A stretch of 64,000 bases of DNA from a virus. This document shows, one piece after another, positions 25,701 to 32,704 of the stretch; the first letter of the stretch is position 1; each line of letters opens with the position of its first letter. The notes under the pieces were generated by a model that searched no databases, was not told the DNA's origin, and was given only the letters and a program-made list of their open reading frames with translations. The stretch covers positions 1 to 64,000 of IMG/VR virus record IMGVR_UViG_3300044951_001887. The stretch is one strand, 5' to 3'. A program made the position numbers and the translations under genes.

Positions 25701-26203
25701 ATGGCTGCGATTTGAGCGGTCAGCCACATCCAACCATTCGCTGCAAATCGACAGTCAAGTTCATGGTTGTCTCGGATTGTCCAAATTGGCAAGAAGAGAA
25801 AGCCGACAAGCTGCTTGAGGGTGACTCGGCTGACTATGTGAAGGCGGCAATCAAAGACGCTGGACTCAGCATCTCCGATGGCTACTTCACGACGCTGGTC
25901 AAGGCGAAGAAAAGCGACAAGTTCTTGAGCAATGCGCAGCTTAACGGTTGCCGACATTTTCTTGAGCGTGAAATCGAACTGATCAAGCCGGCGGTAATCG
26001 TTGCACTTGGGTCTGCCGCGATCAAACACTTCTTGCCCGGCACGAAGGGAAGCACGGCGGATTTGGTTGGAAAGGTTGTTTACGATCCGAACCTTGACGC
26101 CTCGATTGTCTGCGGCATCAATGCGCAGCAATGCTTTTTTGATCCAAACAAAGCAGACATTTTGGGTGGTGTTTTTGAGCGGGTTTCAGAAATTATTAAC
26201 TGA
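22748..26203 (+). CDS. dnaE: DNA polymerase III alpha (DnaE-type) fused to a UDG-like domain
   Basis: 1151 residues. The PHP domain (1-210) opens with HAHIRSDFSIGKSLLQ. The polymerase core includes GPGRGSVGGSLVAYLLG (about 378), LPDADLDF with two catalytic Asp (about 417), TTGVFQFESGGM, ALYRPGPMDSG, YQEQVM and FNRSHAVEYS. The usual beta-clamp/OB tail is replaced: from about 985 a UDG family 4-like domain begins with CDGCDLSG, then VVSDCPNWQEE, YFTTLVKAKK, C-x3-FLEREIELIKPAVIVALGSAA. The glycosylase motif A (G-E-A-P-G) is altered, so activity is doubtful. It is the main replicase of the phage. Confidence 0.88.
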   Translation: MSLRHAHIRSDFSIGKSLLQIDHAIERAKELGYESVTLCDEMSLHGMVDFSNKAKKAGIKPIIGCNLRVYDDPTYRKPPKSSGDKEKPNLSYQIKVYAMDERGIKSLLKLLSKAYSAEYFYYHARCGLDDVMALEGIAVSTGDFYNVFIHPNHDAIVATLHAKFATFVELVPIDTPLFDTLNGKALETIAKGNYPALVTYPTLYKDIGDGPTLDVLGCITTNTQMDVSYRPKQFVQDFAFLEPNILLDHVKKASKRVHQWGCLPVTSNRPAVWANGLKNIETLATICTYEFKKQDVCLPKMADNEFVTLGKKCIEGWLKRFSSSVMGHKPSPHELQTLYKPRLEFELGVLKKMGFSGYFLLVEDLVMWSKSNEIIVGPGRGSVGGSLVAYLLGITDVDPIRFKLLFERFINPDRLDLPDADLDFMSSKRHLVIEYLTNKYGKEYVAGISNYSTMASASALRDAGRMYGLSGLDLMATKLVPKEHGQSFTLTESAKAVSEIEQFKNDHPEVWIHALKLEGAMRSFGQHAAGLIVAGEPLVERAVVETRGESPVVNWDKRVVEDWGLIKMDLLGLSTLDVLEIAKRYIKERHGVTVDYLKLPIEEADVMAAFGRGDTTGVFQFESGGMKGLLRNLAKESPLTFEDITAATALYRPGPMDSGLMTDFIAIKQGLKSVYYDHPNMENALKDTYGVIVYQEQVMQVAVDLAGFTRAEADHLRKAMGKKDKDKMAEMRQKWVDGCGSKSGMNEERAGLLFDKIEAFAGYGFNRSHAVEYSIISVWTMWVRCRYPAEYFAACMSIVKEDKLPGLVMDAREYGIEVMPPDINVSCDRFTIPDDKHILAPFSSVMGISESTARRIVELREKNRDWKVIKTKNKRDGTTEDIWGLDEESPVKGRFDSFDEFTRVAAEPKSKVNSRVVDNLNLVGAFANIEPGSKPARHLDRRKVQTQLMPGLIIDSVKADRTTDVADKFLRTKIIALAQEYKKCDGCDLSGQPHPTIRCKSTVKFMVVSDCPNWQEEKADKLLEGDSADYVKAAIKDAGLSISDGYFTTLVKAKKSDKFLSNAQLNGCRHFLEREIELIKPAVIVALGSAAIKHFLPGTKGSTADLVGKVVYDPNLDASIVCGINAQQCFFDPNKADILGGVFERVSEIIN

Positions 26204-26221
26204 AGACAATCCAAAAATGTA

Positions 26222-26235
26222 AGTCAATAATGACT
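26222..26235 (+). promoter_or_regulatory. Perfect dyad joined to a TATAGT -10
   Basis: agtca-ataa-tgact, identical in its spacer to the site at 10871. TATAGT at 26235-26240. Confidence 0.65.
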
Positions 26236-26277
26236 ATAGTTTCAACGCAGCAAGCATTTATTAACAAGGAGATTCAA

Positions 26278-27048
26278 ATGAGCGATCCAAGTACAACCGA
26301 CGACGAACTTGAGGCACTGATGGCCGAACTCGAATCGCAAAACGCCGCGATTGTGGAGTCTGCGAAAGTCGCCGAACCCAAACCGGAACCCAAGCCGGAA
26401 CCCAAACCCAAACCGGAACCCAAACCGGAACCAGTCGTGACAGTCGAAAAAGAGGCGCCGGTTGAAGTGACGGAGCGGCGCATTGTCGCAAATGAAGAGG
26501 GCGATGTTATTCAGAAGCCGACATTCGAAAAGTCTATCGCTGTTCAAACGACAAGTCCCGCTGGATTGAAGCATTACGTGGATGTTGACGAGTTCCGCAA
26601 GGACACTCGCGTCAGCGAAACGAACCTGGACTCTTGCATGATGGAACAGAACGGTCTGCGCGCTTACTACGGTACGCAAGCGGCCCAAGCTGAAGCGCAG
26701 GCTGCTCGCGTCAAGGCCAAGTTCGACGTGGTTGAGGCGACGATGTACGACGAGGTTCGCAAGGGTTTTGTCGCCGCCGGCGAGAAGACGACCGAGAAGA
26801 TGATCGAAAACGCCGTCAAGATTGATCCGCGCTGGCTGAAGGCGAAAAACATGGTCATCGAGTCCGAGTCCATCGCCGCCATCAACAAGGCGCTGGTTCA
26901 ATCGTTGTCCGACCGCAAAGACATGATCGTGCAGTTGGGCGCCGACAGACGTGAAGAGTTCAAAGGAACGACACGAATTCTCGCGGAGCGAAATGAGCGT
27001 GAAGACCTTCGTCAACGAGCTTTGGAGTCAAGTCGTCGTGTTGCATGA
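26278..27048 (+). CDS. Possible UvsY-like recombination mediator, 256 aa
   Basis: 256 residues from ATG at 26278 (AAGGAGATTCAA before it, the same leader as the CobS-like gene). An acidic N-terminus is followed by an (E/K)PKPEPKP repeat hinge (about 35-55). The C-terminal 150 residues form a helix bundle with a plan like T4 UvsY (DEFRKDTRVSETNLDSCMME, KAKFDVVEATMYDEVRK, DPRWLKAKNMVIES). The neighbourhood (ssDNA-binding protein, RecA) supports this, but the resemblance is in pattern only. Confidence 0.4.
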   Translation: MSDPSTTDDELEALMAELESQNAAIVESAKVAEPKPEPKPEPKPKPEPKPEPVVTVEKEAPVEVTERRIVANEEGDVIQKPTFEKSIAVQTTSPAGLKHYVDVDEFRKDTRVSETNLDSCMMEQNGLRAYYGTQAAQAEAQAARVKAKFDVVEATMYDEVRKGFVAAGEKTTEKMIENAVKIDPRWLKAKNMVIESESIAAINKALVQSLSDRKDMIVQLGADRREEFKGTTRILAERNEREDLRQRALESSRRVA

Positions 27049-27604
27049 AGTTTGGAAGCGCGTTGTTGGGTACGAAGGTCTGTATGAGGTTTCTAATTTG
27101 GGTCGCGTGAAGCGTCTGCCTCGCGTTGTTGTGCGTGAGCAATATGGACGTACAACTTACCAGCACCTAAATGAAAAGCTTCTTACTCCAGTCTTGAGTG
27201 TGCCGTTGCCGTCCAATCAGGGGCGTTGTCGCGTTACGTTGTCGAAAGACGGCGCGGTAAAGCTTTGTTTGGTTCATGTGATGGTGCTTGAGGCGTTTGT
27301 CTGTGTGCGACCTTGCGTCGAATCGCAAGGCTGTCATAACGACAATGATCCTTTCAATAATGCGCTTTCCAATCTTCGGTGGGATACGAGACTCGGTAAT
27401 GAGAAGGATAAAATTGCACACGGCACGCTTGCAAGAGGCGAGAGAAATGGTCACGCTAAACTAAGCGAAGATGATGTTACGGCAATAAGATTGAGACTGG
27501 CTGATGGCGAAACTCAGTTGGCTATAGCAAAAGACTACGGCGTGTCGAGATCATCGATCTTGCACATTCACGTAGGTTCAACGTGGCGACACATTGCCGC
27601 ATAA
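26993..27604 (+). CDS. HNH homing endonuclease (NUMOD4 type)
   Basis: 203 residues from ATG at 26993 (GCGGAG before it); the start lies inside the upstream gene, and 26951 or GTG/TTG near 27040 are alternatives. EVWKRVVGYEGLYEVSNLGR is the NUMOD4 module; GCHNDNDPFNNALSNLRWDT is the HNH site. The end, LAIAKDYGVSRSSILHI, is a helix-turn-helix. Paralogous to the genes at 30946 and 40733. It is squeezed between two recombination genes with overlap, as expected of an invading homing gene. Confidence 0.82.
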   Translation: MSVKTFVNELWSQVVVLHEVWKRVVGYEGLYEVSNLGRVKRLPRVVVREQYGRTTYQHLNEKLLTPVLSVPLPSNQGRCRVTLSKDGAVKLCLVHVMVLEAFVCVRPCVESQGCHNDNDPFNNALSNLRWDTRLGNEKDKIAHGTLARGERNGHAKLSEDDVTAIRLRLADGETQLAIAKDYGVSRSSILHIHVGSTWRHIAA

Positions 27605-27630
27605 ATAGCTTCACAAGTGATTGATAAATA

Positions 27631-27644
27631 AGTCACTTGTGACT
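27631..27644 (+). promoter_or_regulatory. Perfect dyad in a strong sigma-70 promoter (ssb)
   Basis: agtca-cttg-tgact within TTGATA, 17 bases, TATAAT (-35 at 27621-27626, -10 at 27644-27649). A TCACAAGTGA palindrome just upstream (27611-27620) is a partial second site. One of the clearest promoters in the window. Confidence 0.75.
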
Positions 27645-27663
27645 ATAATACAAGGGCTGAAAC

Positions 27664-27702
27664 GAGACGGTGAAAGCGAATGTAGTTCGAAGCCACTGTC
27701 TC
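27664..27702 (+). promoter_or_regulatory. Leader hairpin of the ssDNA-binding protein gene
   Basis: GAGAC-g-GTG pairs with CAC-t-GTCTC around a 21-base loop in the 5' leader of the ssDNA-binding protein mRNA. T4 gp32 represses its own mRNA through a structured leader, so a similar role is possible. Confidence 0.35.
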
Positions 27703-27740
27703 TAAAAGGCACTACTTAACTTTGAAAAGGAAACACACAA

Positions 27741-28565
27741 ATGGACGCAACCAAACTGATGGCAATGATGAAGGCCAAGAAGGCTTCTCTGAAACAAAAA
27801 GCAAAGACAATCAAGCCGATTCCTGGCGAAAGTCGCTACGTGTTGTTGCCGGGCTGGCGCAAGAACGATGAAGAGACTTACTGGCATGAATTCGGTCAGC
27901 ATTACGTCAAGAATGCCGCCGGCGAAATTCAAGCCGTCTACCCTTGCCTCGACAAGACCTACGGCAATCCTTGCCCGATCTGCGACGGTCTCAGCGCTGC
28001 GATTCGCTCCACCACCGACGACGCCACCATCGATCTGCTGAAGGAAGCCGCTTCCGGCCAGTCGTACCTGCTGAACGTCTTGGTTTTGGGTACTGCCGAT
28101 GAAGTGACGCCGCAAATTCTCGAAGTTCGCAAGACAGTCTTCAGCCAGATCGTTGACATCATTGACGAATGGGGCATGGCGATTTTCGATCCCGAAGCGC
28201 CGCAGGTTATCGTCATCAATCGCGTTGGCAAGGGTCTGAGCACCAAGTACACGGTGCAGATTTCGCCCAAGAAGCACGCTCTGCCGAAGGATGTGCTGTC
28301 GAAGCTGAACGATCTGGACGACTACGTTCGTCAAGAAAGTGAAGAGCAACAGCGCCGCGCCCTGAATGCCATCAACAACGTTGCTGGTCTGCTGCCGAGT
28401 CGTGACACTCCCGCAACTTCTTCCAAGCCCGCTTACACGGCGGAAGAGATTGCTGAAGATGCCGCGATGGGTCTTGGTGCTGGCACCGTCAGCGCAAGCA
28501 AGGGTCGCCCGGACATTGCGTTGGGTGACGAGCTGGACGATTTGCTCGACGAAATGGCCGCGTAA
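27741..28565 (+). CDS. ssb: Single-stranded DNA-binding protein (gp32-like)
   Basis: 274 residues. Basic N-terminal arm (KLMAMMKAKKASLKQKAK) as in T4 gp32, a core with GNPCPICDG and an upstream H-x-F-G-x-H region that may hold zinc, and a Ser/Ala-rich hinge leading to an acidic tail DELDDLLDEMAA for protein contacts. It is the first gene of the flap nuclease and RecA run and is followed by a terminator. Confidence 0.8.
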   Translation: MDATKLMAMMKAKKASLKQKAKTIKPIPGESRYVLLPGWRKNDEETYWHEFGQHYVKNAAGEIQAVYPCLDKTYGNPCPICDGLSAAIRSTTDDATIDLLKEAASGQSYLLNVLVLGTADEVTPQILEVRKTVFSQIVDIIDEWGMAIFDPEAPQVIVINRVGKGLSTKYTVQISPKKHALPKDVLSKLNDLDDYVRQESEEQQRRALNAINNVAGLLPSRDTPATSSKPAYTAEEIAEDAAMGLGAGTVSASKGRPDIALGDELDDLLDEMAA

Positions 28566-28582
28566 GCGTTAGCGATGCCACA

Positions 28583-28610
28583 GAAGCCCCTTTTCGGAGG
28601 GGCTTCATTT
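28583..28610 (+). terminator. Rho-independent terminator after ssb
   Basis: GAAGCCCCT / AGGGGCTTC stem with a 6-base loop and ATTTC tail, 17 bases after the ssb stop. Leaky termination would adjust the ratio of ssb to downstream genes. Confidence 0.8.
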
Positions 28611-28624
28611 CTTCTGGAGTACAA

Positions 28625-29530
28625 ATGTCCAAAACAATGATTATCGACAGTAACTCTGTCGGTTATGCGGCGCACCATTCAACCAAGCTGACTTCTGGCG
28701 GTATGCAAACGCAAGCAGTCTTCGGCTTTCTGAGAACGATTCGCGACATCCACGTTGAAAACGCCGGCGCCAAAGTCATGTGCCTGTGGGATGGTCGCGC
28801 ACAGTGGCGGTTCGACCTGAACCCTGAATACAAATCCAAGCGTACTGAAGACCCCAAGAAGGTCGTCGTCAAGGACGCTTACGAAGAGCAGCGTCCCTAT
28901 ATCGGCGTCGCACTGAACGCGCTTGGCGTGCGTCAGCTTACGGTTGCTGACCGCGAAGCAGATGACATGGCAGGCTACCTCGTCAGGGTGCTTACAGTCG
29001 ATCCGACACATGAAGTTGACCTGATTACCGGTGATCAAGACTGGATTCAGCTTGTGCGCCCTAACGTGACCTGGCGTGACCATCGCGACGATTCGCGTGT
29101 CGTTACGCTAGACACCCTGATGGACAAGACCGGTTACGCCACACCTTTAGCCTTTCTGGAAGGCAAGTGTCTGCATGGCGATACGTCTGACTGTATCAGT
29201 GGCGTTGGCGGTATCGGTAAAGACGGCGCACCCCCATTTTTGGCCGAGTTCGGCTCGGTGCGGGAATTCTGGCGCCGCTGTGACTCGGGCGAATTCGTTC
29301 CGAAAAAGAAAGCGCATATCCGCCTTTGTAGTGCTGAAGGTCGAATGCTCTTTGGAAGAAACCTGCGCTTGATGCAACTGCTGAAAGTGGCACCGCCCGC
29401 AAAGAACTTGACCGACGTTGATGTTGGCAAGTTCGACAAGGACAGATTCGCACAAGTCTGCGAAGAGTTGGCTTTCGTCAGCATTCTTCGCAATCTGGAT
29501 CATTTCGTAAAACCATTTATCAAGGAGTAA
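28625..29530 (+). CDS. 5'-3' exonuclease / flap endonuclease (FEN family)
   Basis: 301 residues. Acidic residues of the FEN/PIN active site are visible: MIIDSNS (D), CLWDGRAQWR (D, R), PEYKSKR arch, ADREADDMAG (E-A-D-D) and LITGDQDWIQL (D-x-D). A helix-hairpin-helix-like segment follows (DCISGVGGIGKDGA). It would remove primers and flaps, like T4 RNase H or T5 D15. Four bases separate it from recA. Confidence 0.87.
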   Translation: MSKTMIIDSNSVGYAAHHSTKLTSGGMQTQAVFGFLRTIRDIHVENAGAKVMCLWDGRAQWRFDLNPEYKSKRTEDPKKVVVKDAYEEQRPYIGVALNALGVRQLTVADREADDMAGYLVRVLTVDPTHEVDLITGDQDWIQLVRPNVTWRDHRDDSRVVTLDTLMDKTGYATPLAFLEGKCLHGDTSDCISGVGGIGKDGAPPFLAEFGSVREFWRRCDSGEFVPKKKAHIRLCSAEGRMLFGRNLRLMQLLKVAPPAKNLTDVDVGKFDKDRFAQVCEELAFVSILRNLDHFVKPFIKE

Positions 29531-29533
29531 CAC

Positions 29534-30541
29534 ATGGGCGCAATTGAAAGTCTGGCCGACGCACTGATCAAAGGCATCGGCGAAAATCACAATGCACAAG
29601 CGGTCGAAAACTTCATCGACACCGGCTACCCGCCGCTGAACAAGATCATTTCTGGCCGCTATGACGGTGGCTTGCCGATGGGCCGTATGGTTGAAATGTT
29701 CGGTGAGTCCTCAACCGGCAAGACGGCGCTCGCTACCGAATGGATGGTGCAAGCTCAAAGAATGGGCGGCGTCGCTGGCTTCATCGATTGGGAACGTTCT
29801 TTCGATGTGCATCTGGCCGAAGGCTTTGGTCTCAATACCGATCGTCCGTATTGGATCTATGCGAAGCCGAAGACATGGGAAGAGGGCAACATGATCGCCG
29901 CCAAAGCGTGTCAGTTGATTCGCGAAGCAAAGGCCATCCCTACCGCTGCGCCGATTCTTTTCGTGTTCGACTCCATCGCGGCGGCATTACCGAAGTCGGT
30001 CTCTGAAAAAGCGCTGGACGAACTGTCAATGAACGACACGACGGCGTTGGCTCGCGTCACATCCACCACGCTGAAGTCGATGGCGCATTACTGCGAAGAA
30101 TTCAACGCCACCTTTCTGTACTTGAACCAGATGCGTCTGAAGCCGGGTGTCGTTTATGGCGATCCGCGAACCACCCCAGGTGGCAAGGCGATGGAGTTCT
30201 ACGCTTCTGCGCGTCTTGCTCTCGGTCGTCAAAAGCTGATGGATACCGTTGATGGTGACAAAGTCTTTGTCGGCCAGAACATCTCCATTCAAGCGGTGAA
30301 GTCGAAGTTCACCAAGCCGTTCGGCGAATGCTCTTTGCGCATGTCGTTTGACGAAATCGGCGTGGCTCGCTTTGACAAGATCGTGAGCTTGTTGGACTAC
30401 TTGATTGACAAGAAGTTGATTGCCTATAGCAAACCTCGCGTTACCTGGACTGACGGCAAGCAGTATTACACCAAAGCGCTTGCGGCCAAACTGACCGAAG
30501 AAAACGCATACGCTCAACTCTTGGCGCTTTTGCCGAAGTGA
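29534..30541 (+). CDS. recA: RecA/UvsX-like recombinase
   Basis: 335 residues. Walker A GESSTGKTALATEW, FIDWERSFD, Walker B ILFVFDSIAA, L2 loop region FLYLNQMRLKPGV, and TTPGGKAMEFYAS, all as in RecA/UvsX. It drives strand exchange and should cooperate with the ssDNA-binding protein and the SbcCD-like nuclease. Confidence 0.9.
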   Translation: MGAIESLADALIKGIGENHNAQAVENFIDTGYPPLNKIISGRYDGGLPMGRMVEMFGESSTGKTALATEWMVQAQRMGGVAGFIDWERSFDVHLAEGFGLNTDRPYWIYAKPKTWEEGNMIAAKACQLIREAKAIPTAAPILFVFDSIAAALPKSVSEKALDELSMNDTTALARVTSTTLKSMAHYCEEFNATFLYLNQMRLKPGVVYGDPRTTPGGKAMEFYASARLALGRQKLMDTVDGDKVFVGQNISIQAVKSKFTKPFGECSLRMSFDEIGVARFDKIVSLLDYLIDKKLIAYSKPRVTWTDGKQYYTKALAAKLTEENAYAQLLALLPK

Positions 30542-30554
30542 CGTAAGTCAGTTG

Positions 30555-30588
30555 CCTCTACACTTGATTTGTTTTTAACGTGTAGGGG
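30555..30588 (+). promoter_or_regulatory. Hairpin that covers the ribosome site of the next gene
   Basis: CCTCTACAC pairs with GTGTAGGGG (9 pairs, one wobble). The right arm contains the AGGGG ribosome site of the gene starting at 30596. A dyad half-site AGTCA stands just upstream (30546). Confidence 0.45.
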
Positions 30589-30595
30589 TAATGAA

Positions 30596-30946
30596 ATGAA
30601 AGTCACCGTGATTGGTTTTATTCCGCCCATCGTTGGTACTGAGGCTGAATTCAATACGTTTCGATTGGGTGGTTTCTATGCGAGAAACCTTTCGCCAAAT
30701 CAAGATGTCTTTCTCCTGAATGAGAAAGATAAAATTGTGTTTGGTCGGGCGGTTGTCGAATACGTTGAAAGTGGTCAGTTAGGCGAGCTGTGTTTGATCC
30801 ACGCGCACCGAAACCATACCGAATTGAATAACGATCCGACTGATGCGCCGGCGAGATTGTTCGCGTTGCTGCAAAAGATATACGGGCCGCACATTTGTCA
30901 CGCAGGAAAAAAATGCACAGTAATTCATCTTAGAAGGATTGAGTGA
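30596..30946 (+). CDS. Small protein, possible ASCH/PUA-like domain, 116 aa
   Basis: 116 residues from ATG at 30596. FNTFRLGGFYARNLSPNQDVFLLN, IVFGRAVVEYVESGQLGELC resembles the ASCH/PUA-type beta-barrel pattern (T-x-R-x-G, then turn, then F-G-x-A-x-V). If so it would bind RNA or modified nucleotides. This is a weak assignment. Its stop overlaps the HNH gene. Confidence 0.4.
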   Translation: MKVTVIGFIPPIVGTEAEFNTFRLGGFYARNLSPNQDVFLLNEKDKIVFGRAVVEYVESGQLGELCLIHAHRNHTELNNDPTDAPARLFALLQKIYGPHICHAGKKCTVIHLRRIE

Positions 30947-31476
30947 TGAGAATTGAAGTTTGGAAAGAGATTGTTGGCTTCGGTGGGGGTTACGAGGTTT
31001 CCAATCTCGGCAATGTCAGAAGTTGGCTTTCGCCGTCTGGTCGCGGCGTCAGACGAAAAGTGCCGCTTTTGCTTAAATTTCGCGAGATGCTTGGAGGCTA
31101 CGTCGGAGTCACGCTACGCGGCAAGACGCACTTGGTACACGCTCTGGTTCTGGAGGCGTTCGTCGGCGCAAGGCCAGGACATTCGCGCAAAATTCACGCC
31201 TGTCATAACGACGGAAACCCTAAGAATAACTATTCTGAAAATCTTAGGTGGGCAACGGTCAGCGAAAATCACGCAGATAAATTGCTACACGGCACAGACT
31301 TTCGCGGAGAGAGAAATCCAGCCGTTCGATTGAGTCAGTCACAAGTGAATGAAATAAAAGAGTGCCTGAAGGTTGCAAAATGGGGTGACGTATCACGACT
31401 AGCGGCAGAATATGGCGTAGATCAAACGACGATTTCCGACATTAAAACTGGCAGGTCTTGGGGAGAAGCAACATGA
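30946..31476 (+). CDS. HNH homing endonuclease (NUMOD4 type)
   Basis: 176 residues; the ATG shares its first base with the previous stop, and GTG at 30943 is an alternative. VWKEIVGFGGGYEVSNLGNV is NUMOD4; HACHNDGNPKNNYSENLRWA is the HNH site; LAAEYGVDQTTISDIKTGRS is a helix-turn-helix. Paralogue of the genes at 26993 and 40733. Inserted between two small genes with tight overlaps on both sides. Confidence 0.85.
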   Translation: MRIEVWKEIVGFGGGYEVSNLGNVRSWLSPSGRGVRRKVPLLLKFREMLGGYVGVTLRGKTHLVHALVLEAFVGARPGHSRKIHACHNDGNPKNNYSENLRWATVSENHADKLLHGTDFRGERNPAVRLSQSQVNEIKECLKVAKWGDVSRLAAEYGVDQTTISDIKTGRSWGEAT

Positions 31477-31814
31477 GCATCAAACTGAATGACTTTATGC
31501 CCTTTGGCAAATACAAAGGGCAAAGCGTCGAATACATTCTTGCTTCCGATCCCGGCTATCTGTGCTGGCTTCGCGAAGACAAGAAAAAGTCGGACACGAT
31601 TGCTGGCACTAGACTATTCAGCGTGGCGACAAATGCAACGATCGATGCTGCAATTCTTGCTTCTCCCAATTTGAGCAGAAAATACAAAGCTTGGAATCTA
31701 ACGCAAGCAGATGTGCCTAAAGCGATCAGCCGCCAAGTCAAAATAATCGAGGATCTTGTCGCAGCAAACGCCGGCAGGGAGATTTCTTACGCCGATAGTT
31801 GGGGTTCGTTTTGA
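31473..31814 (+). CDS. DUF3820-like protein ending in WGSF, 113 aa
   Basis: 113 residues from ATG at 31473 (GGGAGAAGCAAC before it). FMPFGKYKGQSVEYILASD and YLCWLRE form the DUF3820-type domain, which is often found beside or fused to exonucleases. The C-terminus SYADSWGSF is a near match to the G-x-W endings of other proteins here. Confidence 0.65.
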   Translation: MSIKLNDFMPFGKYKGQSVEYILASDPGYLCWLREDKKKSDTIAGTRLFSVATNATIDAAILASPNLSRKYKAWNLTQADVPKAISRQVKIIEDLVAANAGREISYADSWGSF

Positions 31815-32188
31815 TAATTCGAACGCCGCTTTCCGTAAATCGTAAAAAGAAAGGCATGTTTTACGACGTCGACGGCAAATGTCTGTTTCTGTCCTGGCAG
31901 TTCGGCGAGCGGGCAAAGGGGCTTGATTTCAAGAAGAACGCCTGGTGCATCGATATGTCCGACATTCGCGCCGCGAAACTCAAAGAGTGTGTCGCCATCG
32001 GTGTTGCTCATAAAATAGGCAAATCCGTCTTCTATTACCTGACGAATATCGAAGACATCGAAGGCGTTCAGTCGTTTGCTGGCTACAGCCGCGACCATTC
32101 CTACCAGCGGTGTCTTCCGCGCGATGCGTTCCCGGTGAACACAACCCGCAGCGCAGGCAATATCGAAAAAGCCATACGAATCAGATAG
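31811..32188 (+). CDS. Protein of unknown function, 125 aa
   Basis: 125 residues from a TTG that overlaps the previous stop (TTGA). The protein is basic, with a beta-rich look (GMFYDVDGKCLFLSWQFG, KSVFYYLTNIEDI). No family recognised. Confidence 0.5.
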   Translation: MIIRTPLSVNRKKKGMFYDVDGKCLFLSWQFGERAKGLDFKKNAWCIDMSDIRAAKLKECVAIGVAHKIGKSVFYYLTNIEDIEGVQSFAGYSRDHSYQRCLPRDAFPVNTTRSAGNIEKAIRIR

Positions 32189-32200
32189 TCATTCCTGACT
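32187..32200 (+). promoter_or_regulatory. Perfect dyad with CC-box promoter before the SbcCD operon
   Basis: agtca-ttcc-tgact, starting in the last base of the previous stop. It overlaps a CC-box (32193-32214: TCCT, 12 bases, TATAGT). Confidence 0.65.
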
Positions 32201-32227
32201 TACGTCTGTATAGTCTGTTCATCAAGA

Positions 32228-32245
32228 GGGCAAAGCGTTTTGCCC
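32228..32245 (+). other. Leader hairpin GGGCAAA / TTTGCCC
   Basis: Seven perfect pairs with a 4-base loop but no T-run, so it is more likely a leader structure than a terminator. It lies between the 32187 promoter and the gene at 32276. Confidence 0.4.
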
Positions 32246-32275
32246 TAAAAAGTAAGTCACCACTTAGGAGTCATT

Positions 32276-32704
32276 ATGGAAAATCAAGATGTTATGGTTG
32301 TGGATCACAGTGATAACGTGACGGCTGGGGATATTTTTAAGTCGAAGCAGTACGGCGATAAGTTATTCATTGCCGAAAAGGTCGTGAAAGACGGTCAGGA
32401 TGGTCAGAAAGTATGCGACGGCTGCTGGTTCATGAAAGGACTGAGAGACTGCATGGCCGCGCCGGAATGCGCCATGCCCGACTTAATTTTCAAGCGCGTG
32501 AAAAAGAAAGAAATTCACGTCTGTAACACTTGTGGATCGCCGCGTGTCTTTGTTGATGCTTATGCCTCGCTAAATACCGATGAAGTGCGGACTTACGGCG
32601 ATCATTACTGTGATGATTGCGCTGGCGGTTGTAGCGTCACGGAAGTCCAAGTCAAGATTAAATTCGACTTGGCGACCGACTACTACAAGTGGCTAAAGTT
32701 ATGA
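32276..32704 (+). CDS. Zinc-ribbon-like protein of unknown function, 142 aa
   Basis: 142 residues with many Cys: KVCDGCWFM, DCMAAPECAMP, HVCNTCGSPR, YCDDCAGGCS. At least two C-x2-C pairs (about 82-85 and 110-113) could bind zinc. ATGA overlap with the SbcD-like gene suggests coupled expression. A half dyad (AGTCA at 32255) and TAGGAG precede it. Confidence 0.55.
   Translation: MENQDVMVVDHSDNVTAGDIFKSKQYGDKLFIAEKVVKDGQDGQKVCDGCWFMKGLRDCMAAPECAMPDLIFKRVKKKEIHVCNTCGSPRVFVDAYASLNTDEVRTYGDHYCDDCAGGCSVTEVQVKIKFDLATDYYKWLKL

Noticed and set aside
31337-31350. Dyad-like site inside the HNH gene
   Set aside because: agtca-caag-tgaat is one mismatch away but deep in a coding region with no promoter signs. 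A similar case is 20052-20065 in the CobS-like gene. Treated as chance.
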